A stretch of DNA of 19,494 bases from GCA-2748575 sp033722575 (GTDB taxonomy: Bacteria; Pseudomonadota; Gammaproteobacteria; Pseudomonadales; Ketobacteraceae), in the NCBI GenBank assembly GCA_033722575.1, contig JAWVYU010000048.1:1-19494 (forward strand), in the 5' to 3' direction. Position 1 is the stretch's first letter, and the number at the start of each line of letters is the position of its first letter. Under the pieces are notes generated by a model that saw only the letters and a program-made list of their open reading frames with translations, was not told where the DNA came from and searched no databases. Of the stretch, positions 1-7,175 are shown piece by piece. Made by a program: the position numbers and the translations under genes.

Positions 1-1476
1 CAGCACAAAGCGACCCACAATGGCGTCGCGATCATCTTCCAGTTCGGTTTTCCATTCGGCTCTGGCGTGGGGCATTACGATTCCCCAGGGTTGACTCCAG
101 GCATACTGTACCCGGCCACCGAAAGTCAGCACCTGGGACTTGATGTCCTGATCGGCAAAACCCACTTCAAAACCGGTGGTGCCCACTTCTTCATAGCCAT
201 CAATTTCACCATCAATATAATCCAGCGATGCATAGGGGCCGTAGGTGAGCGGGCCCTCGATAAAGTCATAATTGCCCGTGATGCTGAAAAACACCTGGGA
301 ACTTTCGGTTTCACCGTCAACCACCTCATCAATGGAGCCCACCTGAATACGGCGCTTGGTCTCGATGTCACCGCTGGCGTAGCCCAGCACACCATCCAGG
401 TAGAACTGGTCCTTGAACCAGGAGCCGTAAAACAGCAGGTTATCGATTTCGTTGGTCATTTCATTGTCGCTGGCAAACTCGATTTCTGTATCGCTGATGC
501 CGTAGGCAACACCAGCGATCAGGGTGTTGCTTATGCGGTAGTCAGCCCCGAACGTAATGCTGTCGCCGTCCAGATCATAGCCTTGCTCCAGACTGGTGGT
601 ATCTTTTTCTCCATCGGTGATGGAACCGTTAATAAAGAAACCCAGGCGGGAAAAATTCTGCTCACCACCGGCATTACCGCCAATCTGGTTTGCCATTTCA
701 TGAAGCCACTGACCGTAGAACACATCATCACCCTGGATATAGTTGAGGCCCGCCAGGCTGAGACCGGTGGCGCCGCCGCGAAGTGCATTAAGGCGGTTGG
801 CCAGATTGCCCGTCTGATCCTTGGTCATGTTCAGTGTTGAGGTAAACTCGGCCACCACTTCCTCCGGTGAAATGGTGCTGAGTGCATCAATTTTTTCCTG
901 TGGTGCAAGGCTGTTAAACGCGGTACAGGCGGTAGCTACCGTCGGGTTAGTGCTGTTATTGTCACAGAAAGAAGTGATCGCAGAATCAATGCGCAGCATA
1001 TTGGAGCGACTGATAGTGGCACCCTGAACTTCTATAGTGAGCGTGGAACTGCCGCTGGATTGGCTGGCGGGTACAAACACGCCGTAAAAGAAGCTCACAT
1101 CGGCAGCAAAATCAGGATTGGTAGGCCGAAAAACAATATTATTGTTTTCCAGATTAATAGTACCTTCAGGGATGCTTACAGGAACCGAGACTGTGTCCGT
1201 TGTTGTGGCGCAGATTTCGCCACCAGACTCGCAGACTTCGAAAATAACGCTGTTATCAGCAAGAGCAGCTTCCAGATTGCCACGGTTGATTGCGTCGGCG
1301 GTTTCAAAGGTTACCGATGAGGAGCTGAGCACGGTGGTGATAGGAATAATTCTGGCATTGTCCGAGTCGGTGGTATACGAGGACGTGGTAAACGGCCCCA
1401 CCTGAACCGCCATAGCGGCGGGGACAAAGCCAAAAATAAACAGAGCGAAAAGGGGGAGGCGTTTTAATATCTGCAT
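1..1476 (-). CDS. Autotransporter-type outer-membrane beta-barrel protein (3' end cut by the window edge)
   Basis: A single uninterrupted minus-strand frame of 492 codons begins at the ATG at 1474-1476 and is still open at base 1. An AAGGAAA ribosome binding site lies just upstream. Residues 1 to about 23 form a signal peptide (MQILKR, a hydrophobic core, then AAMA). Residues 24-230 are a Ser/Thr/Asn-rich extracellular-type region containing two spaced cysteine pairs (C82/C89 and C171/C184). A short helical linker around residues 193-235 (SPEEVVAEFT, then LNALRGGATG) resembles the junction that precedes the barrel in autotransporter-domain proteins. From about residue 270 on, alternating amphipathic strands rich in Gly, Tyr and Phe (LFYGSWFKDQFYLDGVLGY and similar) look like the autotransporter beta-barrel (PF03797-like). 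The C-terminal strands are outside the window. The gene lies downstream of the heme-synthesis operon but behind its terminator, so it probably has its own promoter. The exported role is unknown; adhesin or surface protein is a guess. Confidence 0.82.
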   Translation of the reverse strand, partial: MQILKRLPLFALFIFGFVPAAMAVQVGPFTTSSYTTDSDNARIIPITTVLSSSSVTFETADAINRGNLEAALADNSVIFEVCESGGEICATTTDTVSVPVSIPEGTINLENNNIVFRPTNPDFAADVSFFYGVFVPASQSSGSSTLTIEVQGATISRSNMLRIDSAITSFCDNNSTNPTVATACTAFNSLAPQEKIDALSTISPEEVVAEFTSTLNMTKDQTGNLANRLNALRGGATGLSLAGLNYIQGDDVFYGQWLHEMANQIGGNAGGEQNFSRLGFFINGSITDGEKDTTSLEQGYDLDGDSITFGADYRISNTLIAGVAYGISDTEIEFASDNEMTNEIDNLLFYGSWFKDQFYLDGVLGYASGDIETKRRIQVGSIDEVVDGETESSQVFFSITGNYDFIEGPLTYGPYASLDYIDGEIDGYEEVGTTGFEVGFADQDIKSQVLTFGGRVQYAWSQPWGIVMPHARAEWKTELEDDRDAIVGRFVL

Positions 1477-1603
1477 GATCATTTCCTTTTGAAACCGGCG
1501 GTCATCAAAACCCGGGGTGCGCAAGTGGGTGCGAAGGGTGAATTGGGTGTAGTTTATCCCCTGGTGGTGGGGCTGGAAAGACAGGAGTGATTATTTCACA
1601 AAA

Positions 1604-1625
1604 CAGCCCCCCGAATGGGGGGCTG
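1604..1625 (-). terminator. Rho-independent terminator of the SURF1-ctaA-cyoE operon
   Basis: Perfect 9-bp inverted repeat CAGCCCCCC/GGGGGGCTG around a 4-base loop. On the minus strand it is followed by TTTTG. It lies 23 bases beyond the cyoE stop codon and before the barrel-protein gene. Confidence 0.8.
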
Positions 1626-1648
1626 GAAGAACGGGCGGGTTTGCCGGG

Positions 1649-2596
1649 TCAGAGAATGGGCGCTTTCGCTACGGGTACGTAGTGGTCTACCAGCAGAGCC
1701 ACAAACAGCAGCATCAGGTAAACAATGGAATAGCCAAAGGTTTTCATGGCAGTGCCGGGTTCGGGCCGGTACTTCAGTTTCAGGGCGTAGTAGAGAAACA
1801 CTCCACCCAGTGCGAGGGCGCTGATGGCATAAATGCCGCCGCACATGCCGGTGATAAAGGGCAGCATGCTGGCCACCATCAACAGCAGGGTGTAATGCAG
1901 TACCGAGGTTTTGGTGAATTCAATGCCATGGGTAACGGGCAGCATGGGAATGCCTGCCTTGGCGTATTCGTCCCGGCGATGAATGGCCAGTGCCCAGAAG
2001 TGTGGGGGTGTCCAGACAAAAATGATCAGTACCAGCAGCAGCGCGTGGGGATGCAGTTCATTGGTGACGGCAGTCCAGCCCAGCAGGGGAGGAATAGCCC
2101 CCGCGATGCCACCAATCACGATGTTCTGGGGTGTAGCGCGCTTCAGGTACATGGTGTAGATGAAGGCATAGCCCACAATGCCAAATAATGTCAGCACGGC
2201 CGTGAGGCGGTTAATAAAGGTATCCAGAATGATCATGGAAACTGCCGAGAGTACCGCCGCAAAAATCAGTGCTCTCTGGGCACCGATTTTCCCTCGCACC
2301 ATGGGCCGGTTTTCGGTTCTGGCCATCATGGCATCAATGCGCTGGTCCACCACATGATTCACTGCGGCGGCTGCGCCCATGGCCAGGGCCATCCCCAGCG
2401 AACCCAGGGTGAGCACCTCCAGTGGCACCATGCCGGGGGTGGACAGAAACATTCCCACCACGGCCGTCAGCATCAGCAGCGCCACGACTTTGGGCTTGGT
2501 GAGTTCATAGTAATCCCGCCAGGAGGCACTGCCTGACCCCCGGGATACATAGGTGTTATCTTTATTGAGAGTTGATTCTGTTATTGTTCTAGCCAT
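1649..2596 (-). CDS. cyoE: Heme O synthase (protoheme IX farnesyltransferase, CtaB/CyoE)
   Basis: This membrane enzyme transfers a farnesyl group from farnesyl diphosphate to heme B, giving heme O, the precursor of heme A for the oxidase encoded nearby. The 315-residue length is normal for the family. The UbiA-type prenyltransferase signature N80-x3-D84-x3-D88 (NHVVDQRID) is present, followed by the second conserved cytoplasmic loop with YLKR and QNIVIGGIAGAIPPL. About eight to nine hydrophobic segments are visible. The N-terminal 25 residues are polar and not conserved in type. The ATG start is preceded by a G-rich AGGGGGG ribosome binding site, and the gene overlaps the end of ctaA by 8 bases, indicating translational coupling. 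It is the last gene before the terminator at 1604-1625. Confidence 0.96.
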   Translation of the reverse strand: MARTITESTLNKDNTYVSRGSGSASWRDYYELTKPKVVALLMLTAVVGMFLSTPGMVPLEVLTLGSLGMALAMGAAAAVNHVVDQRIDAMMARTENRPMVRGKIGAQRALIFAAVLSAVSMIILDTFINRLTAVLTLFGIVGYAFIYTMYLKRATPQNIVIGGIAGAIPPLLGWTAVTNELHPHALLLVLIIFVWTPPHFWALAIHRRDEYAKAGIPMLPVTHGIEFTKTSVLHYTLLLMVASMLPFITGMCGGIYAISALALGGVFLYYALKLKYRPEPGTAMKTFGYSIVYLMLLFVALLVDHYVPVAKAPIL

Positions 2597-3629
2597 ACTG
2601 TTCCCCCCTGGCTTTGTATAAGCTGTAACCCATCCAGATCAGGCTGAGCAGCAGCAGGGCGGCAACGCCGTTATGGGCAACGGCTACCGCCAATGGGACG
2701 CCGTACAGGATATTGCTTACTCCGAGCACGATTTGCAAGGTCAATATGGCCAATGCCACCCCTGCAATACGCTTGATCCAGCCGGGTTTGTCGGTGAATA
2801 ACAGCCAGCCCAGCAACAGCCCCAGATACACTGTGGTAATAATGGCGCCGATGCGATGGGCGACGTGAATGGTGATCTTGGCCGAACCGCTCAAATGGTG
2901 GCCGTATTCGTAATCCTGCAGCCCCTTGTGTTCTATACCGTGGCCCCAGAATGTAAAGGCCTCGGACAGGTTCAGTTCATCCTGCCACCCGCTTTGGCAA
3001 ATGGGTAGCTCTGCGCATACAGCCGCAGCGTAATTGGCCGCTGTCCAGCCACCCAGCGCTATCTGGAGTATCAGGATAACAATACCCGCCATGGTCAGGC
3101 CAAACAACACCTTGGCGCCGGGCAGTGCTGGCGGGTTAATCTTTCCGGACATGATCAGGGCAAACAGGAACAACATGGACAGCGTCGTAAAGCCCCCCAG
3201 CAAGTGCCCCATGACCACCGTCGGAAAAAGCCCCAGGGTGACAGTCCACATCCCCAGAATACCCTGGAAGGTGACCAGGCACAGCAGGAAGACGGGTAAT
3301 TTAGTGCTTACATTTTGATCGGCTTGTCGGGCCCTGAAGGCAAGCACTGTCATGATCAGAATCACCAGGCCCAGGGTTGAAGCGAAATAGCGATGCACCA
3401 TCTCGGGCCAGGCCTTGTGACCTTCCACGGGGCGGTGGGGAAAAGCCTGGTTGGCTGCCGCAATGGCTTCCTCGGATTTTGGCCAGGTGACATGACCATA
3501 GCAACCCGGCCAGTCAGGACAGCCAAGTCCGGCGTCCTTGAGCCGGGTATAGGCCCCCAAAGCAACGACACAGCAGGCAAGCACCACAGCAAACCTGACC
3601 AGGCGATTAATCCAGACTGCATTTTTCAC
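2589..3629 (-). CDS. ctaA: Heme A synthase (CtaA/COX15 family)
   Basis: This enzyme oxidises the C8 methyl group of heme O to a formyl group, giving heme A for subunit I of the aa3 oxidase. The 346-residue, roughly eight-helix protein carries the family hallmarks: the N-terminal TRLKDAGLGCPDWPGCYG segment with cysteine pair C37/C43, a second pair C205/C211 in the other half, and heme-ligand-type histidines in VHRYFAST (H79), MGHLLGG (H142), HVAHRIGA (H255/H258) and the C-terminal AHNGVAAL. The two pseudo-repeated four-helix halves are evident. The start codon appears to be GTG at 3627-3629, with AAGAGGA upstream. It overlaps cyoE, its direct pathway partner, by 8 bases and follows the 215-residue protein after 27 bases. 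Confidence 0.96.
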   Translation of the reverse strand: MKNAVWINRLVRFAVVLACCVVALGAYTRLKDAGLGCPDWPGCYGHVTWPKSEEAIAAANQAFPHRPVEGHKAWPEMVHRYFASTLGLVILIMTVLAFRARQADQNVSTKLPVFLLCLVTFQGILGMWTVTLGLFPTVVMGHLLGGFTTLSMLFLFALIMSGKINPPALPGAKVLFGLTMAGIVILILQIALGGWTAANYAAAVCAELPICQSGWQDELNLSEAFTFWGHGIEHKGLQDYEYGHHLSGSAKITIHVAHRIGAIITTVYLGLLLGWLLFTDKPGWIKRIAGVALAILTLQIVLGVSNILYGVPLAVAVAHNGVAALLLLSLIWMGYSLYKARGEQYG

Positions 3630-3656
3630 TGATGGATGTCCTCTTGCATTACACTG

Positions 3657-4304
3657 CTATCCGATTTTTGAAAGCTTCAGTACGCGCTGCAGATCCTTGA
3701 GCATACCTTTGCCCTGTTTGATAGCGGCTTGTTCGTCCGGCTGCCCGGGGTAGGTCATGAACAGGGCGCCCATGGGATCAATCAGGTACACCTGACCGGC
3801 CTCGCTCATATCCGCTGCCTCCCCGATGGCTGCAGGAATGAGGTGTTCGGACCACTGGCTTTTTTTCACGGAGACAATCGTCATATCAGGCGCGTTCTCG
3901 GCCGCCCACCGGACTGCGCTGGGGTCTGAGTGTTCGTGCTGGATGAGCAGCGTGGAAACCCGTTTTTGATAGGGGCCGGTGGCGGTTTGAGTCTGGCGCA
4001 TCTGCAGCAGGCTGTTGCGGCAGGCTGCGTCGCAGTTGGCGGGGACTGCGTAGGCGATCCACCACTGCTCTCCGCGGTCAAAGGGTACGGTGTCTTCACC
4101 GCCGGATGTGGTCAGTGACAGCTCATCAAATTCGATGGGAGGCAAAACCAGGGTGCCGTGGTTTGTAGTTCCCTGACTTTGCCAAAAACCGGTGATATGG
4201 GCCAGATAAGCCAGCAATGCCGGCAGAATGAAGGCGGCCACCGTGATCAACAGCATGGATCGGTTTTTGCGGGCCACTTCTGGATTCAGGGATTCACTAC
4301 TCAT
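3657..4304 (-). CDS. Uncharacterised membrane-anchored protein with Sco-like CxxxC, in cytochrome oxidase assembly operon
   Basis: I do not recognise a named family with certainty. The 215-residue protein has an N-terminal cytoplasmic stretch, one transmembrane helix at about residues 17-37, and a periplasmic domain. That domain has a thioredoxin/Sco-like outline: a beta strand (QWWIAYAVP), then C91-DAA-C95 at the start of a helix, then a later strand YLIDPMGALF, which closely resembles the YLIDPEG-type segment of Sco proteins. The histidine that Sco uses as third copper ligand, normally five residues before that Tyr, is replaced by Glu168; the only candidates elsewhere are H123 and H125. The gene lies 11 bases after SURF1 and 27 before ctaA, with an AAAGG/TAAGG ribosome binding site. 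Position and fold suggest a redox or metallochaperone role in oxidase maturation. That role is inference. Confidence 0.85.
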   Translation of the reverse strand: MSSESLNPEVARKNRSMLLITVAAFILPALLAYLAHITGFWQSQGTTNHGTLVLPPIEFDELSLTTSGGEDTVPFDRGEQWWIAYAVPANCDAACRNSLLQMRQTQTATGPYQKRVSTLLIQHEHSDPSAVRWAAENAPDMTIVSVKKSQWSEHLIPAAIGEAADMSEAGQVYLIDPMGALFMTYPGQPDEQAAIKQGKGMLKDLQRVLKLSKIG

Positions 4305-4315
4305 GCCTTAACCTT

Positions 4316-5104
4316 TCACTGCAAGGGGTCATTGTTTTTTTGTTTCGAGGTGATTTTGCGGGCGTTAACGGTAACGTAAATAACCAGCAAAGCCAACGCC
4401 AGACTGAACCATTGGAACGCGTAGCCGTAGTGTTTTTCCGGCGTCATGGGATTGCTGTGCCACTCTCTGACAAAGCCGGCATTTTCCTCAGGATTCAGGC
4501 GCACTGTAAACGGCGCCAGACGCTTGTCGAAAAGCTGTGCGCTTTTCTCCAAGTCAATTTTTTGAATGATAAAAGGCCAGTTCACGTTCTCATAACTGTC
4601 TTCCTCAAGGACGAAATAATCCGGATTGGGAACGTGGGTAATACCTTCAATCGTTACCTTATTGTCAGGTCTCGGGAATTCGGGTATTTCCTGCCGGGTT
4701 TTGCCCTGTGGCACCCAGCCGCGGTTCACCAGCACATAATGGCTCCCCACATCCAGCGGTGTAATTACCTGAAAGCCGGGAATGCCCCGGTGGGTGCGGT
4801 TATCCAGCAGGAAACTCTTACCATGAAGGTATTGGCCACTGAGCTCGACAGGGTAGTCCATGCTGTCTGTATCCAGCTCTATCAGCTCCTGCAGGCGTAA
4901 ATCTCCGCTGCGGGACCGCTCTTCGTACCGTTCGGCCATTGCGCGCTTGGTGTCACCACGGTTTTTTTGCCACAGGCCCAGGTTCACCAACAGGATCAAC
5001 AACAGCACAGTAAGCAGGGTGGTGAGCCAGCCGGGTGAAAACTCGAAAGCTCCCAGGCGCACTGTGGCTAGACGTTTTCTGAAAAATGACTGGCTACTAC
5101 TCAT
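4316..5104 (-). CDS. SURF1 family cytochrome c oxidase assembly protein
   Basis: SURF1/Shy1 proteins help insert or retain heme A in subunit I during oxidase assembly at the inner membrane. The 262-residue protein has the family layout: an N-terminal helix (about 27-43) ending in GLWQ, a large periplasmic domain, and a C-terminal helix (about 228-247). Conserved segments are the GQYLHG box, FLLDNRTHRGIPGFQVITPL, YVLVNRGWVP, and the C-terminal KHYGYAFQWFSLA. It is the first gene of the minus-strand heme/assembly operon and is followed after 11 bases by the Sco-like gene. The ATG start at 5102-5104 gives a sensible N-terminus, although the ribosome binding site is poor. The gene diverges from the DUF2909 gene. 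Confidence 0.94.
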   Translation of the reverse strand: MSSSQSFFRKRLATVRLGAFEFSPGWLTTLLTVLLLILLVNLGLWQKNRGDTKRAMAERYEERSRSGDLRLQELIELDTDSMDYPVELSGQYLHGKSFLLDNRTHRGIPGFQVITPLDVGSHYVLVNRGWVPQGKTRQEIPEFPRPDNKVTIEGITHVPNPDYFVLEEDSYENVNWPFIIQKIDLEKSAQLFDKRLAPFTVRLNPEENAGFVREWHSNPMTPEKHYGYAFQWFSLALALLVIYVTVNARKITSKQKNNDPLQ

Positions 5105-5161
5105 TGATCGACCAGGTGATTTATACTGGGCCCCTCATGCTTAACAGAACAAGGCCGTTTT
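5105..5161. promoter_or_regulatory. Short divergent promoter region between SURF1 and the DUF2909 gene
   Basis: These 57 bases must serve both directions. A TATACT hexamer at 5122-5127 could be a plus-strand -10 element. The overlapping reverse complement TATAAA (5120-5125) could be a minus-strand -10 for SURF1. No good -35 is visible for either, so the assignment is tentative. Confidence 0.3.
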
Positions 5162-5446
5162 ATGTGGTTCAAGATTATTACGATCGTGATTCTGGTTCTG
5201 ATCGTTGTCAGTTTGTTTGGTGCCTTGGCAAGCCTGGTGCGCAACAAAAGCTCATCGGGCAAAACCGTGAAAATGCTTGGCTATCGCGTTGGCTTTTCCA
5301 TGCTGCTGTTGCTGTTTCTGGCATTTGCCAAATTTTCGGGCTGGAGCCAGCCCCATGATCTTAAGGGTCAACCGGTATCGCAACCGATGATTTCTGCCCC
5401 TGATTCAGCACCTGCCCGCTCTGAGCGGGAAAATCAGGTTCCCTGA
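5162..5446 (+). CDS. Twin transmembrane protein, DUF2909-like
   Basis: This 94-residue membrane protein has two hydrophobic helices (about residues 4-26 and 42-61) separated by a basic loop (VRNKSSSGKTVKMLGYR). That is the pattern of the small DUF2909 family found beside SURF1 in gammaproteobacterial oxidase clusters. The biochemical function is unknown. From about residue 63 it carries a polar, Pro/Ser-rich tail of about 30 residues, which seems longer than the usual short family members. AAGG precedes the ATG by about 8 bases. It is the only plus-strand gene in the oxidase region and sits between the two minus-strand operons. A role in oxidase assembly is inferred from position only. Confidence 0.82.
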   Translation: MWFKIITIVILVLIVVSLFGALASLVRNKSSSGKTVKMLGYRVGFSMLLLLFLAFAKFSGWSQPHDLKGQPVSQPMISAPDSAPARSERENQVP

Positions 5447-5545
5447 ACTTTCCGAAACACTTTGGCAAGCCTGGTTTTGTAAACATTAGCGGCTTGGCGA
5501 AGTATTCCGACACTCCTGGTTAAATGAAGAAAGCTTGCCTGAGTG

Positions 5546-5573
5546 AAAAAAGGGGCGGTATCGCCCGCCCCTT
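5546..5573 (-). terminator. Rho-independent terminator of the ctaC-ctaD-ctaG-ctaE operon
   Basis: Inverted repeat AGGGGCGG/CCGCCCCT (5551-5558 and 5565-5572) around a 6-base loop. On the minus strand it is followed by a run of six T. It lies 27 bases past the ctaE stop. It may also act weakly on the opposing DUF2909 transcript, which arrives from the other side. Confidence 0.85.
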
Positions 5574-5599
5574 ATCCAGTGGAGCTTGTATGTGTTACC

Positions 5600-6493
5600 T
5601 CACATCCAGTAAACCACAACGAACAGGAACAGCCACACCACATCCACAAAGTGCCAGTACCAGGCAGATGCTTCAAAGGCAAAGTGATTGTCCGGGGTCA
5701 GGTGGCCCTTGATCGCGCGTATCAGCATGATTGTCAGCATGATTGCGCCAATGGTGACGTGCATGCCGTGGAAACCCGTCAGCATAAAGAAGGTGGAACC
5801 ATAGATACCGGCATCCAGAGTCAGACCCAGATCGTTATAGGCGTGAACATACTCATACGCCTGCAGACCCAGGAAGGTAAAACCCAGTGCCAGGGTCAGA
5901 ATCAGGTTAATGATCAGCTTGCCGCGCTCGTTCTTGATCAGCGCGTGATGTGCCCAGGTCAGGGTGAAACTACTGGTAACCAGTAACACAGTATTATAGA
6001 AAGGCAGTCCCCAGGGACCCATTGCCTGAGTGGTTTCTCCAGCCGGGGTTTCTACCAGGGGCCACATGGCCTGGAAATTCGGCCACAGCAGCTCGTGGGT
6101 CATGGCTTCTTCGCCGGCACCGCCCAGCCACGGTACGGCCAGAATACGCACGTAGAACAGCGCGCCAAAGAAGGCGGCAAAGAACATGACCTCAGAGAAG
6201 ATGAACCACATCATTCCCATGCGGTAAGAAATATCCAGCTGTTCGCTGTTCTGATTGTTCAGGCTTTCCTTTATGGTGTCCCTGAACCAGAAAAACATCA
6301 TGGCAATAATGCCCAGGATGCCCAGGGGAAGCATAATGGAACCTGCTGAACCATCATTGCTGACGATGCTGGCACCAGAGTTTTCCTGTACAAAGGTGGC
6401 AGCACCCACCGCAGTCAGGCAAAGCACAGCCGCAGTAATAAACGGCCACGGGCTGGATTCTGGTACATAATATTGGGTTGGTTTCTCAGCCAT
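5600..6493 (-). CDS. ctaE: Cytochrome c oxidase subunit III
   Basis: Core subunit III of the aa3-type heme-copper oxidase, a seven-helix inner-membrane protein that binds lipid and stabilises proton uptake through the D-channel. The 297-residue protein shows family segments: SSPWPFITA near the N-terminus, the FWFRDTIKES loop, GMMWFIFSEVMFFAAFFGALFY, WAHHAL, LGLQAYEY, the TGFHGMHVTIGAIML helix, and the C-terminal ASAWYWHFVDVVWLFLFVVVYW, which is nearly invariant in the family. It carries the conserved helix III Glu in FSEVMFF. A GAGGGA ribosome binding site precedes the ATG. It follows ctaG by 24 bases and is the last gene before the operon terminator. Confidence 0.97.
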   Translation of the reverse strand: MAEKPTQYYVPESSPWPFITAAVLCLTAVGAATFVQENSGASIVSNDGSAGSIMLPLGILGIIAMMFFWFRDTIKESLNNQNSEQLDISYRMGMMWFIFSEVMFFAAFFGALFYVRILAVPWLGGAGEEAMTHELLWPNFQAMWPLVETPAGETTQAMGPWGLPFYNTVLLVTSSFTLTWAHHALIKNERGKLIINLILTLALGFTFLGLQAYEYVHAYNDLGLTLDAGIYGSTFFMLTGFHGMHVTIGAIMLTIMLIRAIKGHLTPDNHFAFEASAWYWHFVDVVWLFLFVVVYWM

Positions 6494-6517
6494 GTGAGTA
6501 GTCCCTCAATGTTATTG

Positions 6518-7090
6518 TTAATTTTGCGCCACGGTATTTTTACGATCCGCAACCCGGTCGGTGATATTGAAAAGCTGGTACGACAGAGTGATGGTCGTTA
6601 CGCTTTTCGGCAATTCCGGGTCGACGTAAAAAATCAGTGGCATATCCTTTTCGGCGTTGCCATCCAGTTCCTGTTCATTAAAGCAGAAGCATTCCGTTTT
6701 TTTGAAATACGGTGTTGCCTGAGAAGGTGATACGGAAGGGATAGCCTGGCCCACCAGCCAGTCTCCGGTCCGGTTCCGGACGCGGAAATCGATCTTCTTG
6801 ATCTCGCCGGGGTGAACCTTGATGGAGCGCTGCTCCGGAGCAAAATCCCAGGGCATACCTGGATCCGTATCGGCAATGAACATGACGTTGATCATGCGCT
6901 CCTGATCCATCACTGCGTCTTCCGTGCTCGCCGCTTCGTTTGATGTCTTGCCATTCAAACCGGTGATATCACAGATGACATCGTACATGGGTGGCAGGAT
7001 GCCGACCGCAAAGATAAACATGCCAACAATCACGAAAGACAGTTTTTTCAGGAGCCTTTTGTTTGCCAGCTGTTGCTCTTCGGGGGTCAT
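6518..7090 (-). CDS. ctaG: Cytochrome c oxidase assembly protein CtaG (Cox11 family), copper delivery to CuB
   Basis: CtaG/Cox11 is a membrane-anchored periplasmic copper protein that delivers copper to the CuB site of subunit I. The 190-residue protein has one N-terminal helix (about 17-37). It is followed by the family segment YDVICDITGLNGK with C40, and an immunoglobulin-like beta domain carrying the copper-binding C134-F-C136-F motif in KKTECFCFNEQ. Near the C-terminus come LPLIFYVDPELP-like and TLSYQLF segments. Length is typical. It lies between ctaD (85 bases upstream, with a hairpin in the gap) and ctaE (24 bases downstream), the usual order. The ribosome binding site (GAGAAG) is weak, consistent with lower expression than the structural subunits. 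Confidence 0.96.
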   Translation of the reverse strand: MTPEEQQLANKRLLKKLSFVIVGMFIFAVGILPPMYDVICDITGLNGKTSNEAASTEDAVMDQERMINVMFIADTDPGMPWDFAPEQRSIKVHPGEIKKIDFRVRNRTGDWLVGQAIPSVSPSQATPYFKKTECFCFNEQELDGNAEKDMPLIFYVDPELPKSVTTITLSYQLFNITDRVADRKNTVAQN

Positions 7091-7136
7091 GGTTTACTTC
7101 TCGTTTACTTACTGGTTTGAAACAGTTGCTGAACGG

Positions 7137-7156
7137 GGAGGGGCTACAGCCCCTCC
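7137..7156 (-). other. Intercistronic hairpin between ctaD and ctaG
   Basis: Perfect 8-bp stem GGAGGGGC/GCCCCTCC with a TACA (minus strand TGTA) loop, 19 bases past the ctaD stop. No T-run follows on the minus strand, so it does not look like a full terminator. It may stabilise or delimit the ctaC-ctaD mRNA. Confidence 0.6.
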
Positions 7157-7175
7157 TTTGTTGCTTGCTCGGTCT

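Noticed and set aside
67..840. 257-codon plus-strand open frame at the left edge
   Set aside because: It lies antisense to the autotransporter-type gene, whose minus-strand frame has a signal peptide, ribosome binding site and barrel pattern.
1477..1603. Possible promoter for the autotransporter-type gene (TTTCCA-N17-TAAACT on the minus strand)
   Set aside because: Both hexamers match only four of six consensus bases in a region with several equal alternatives, so it is not supported enough to list.
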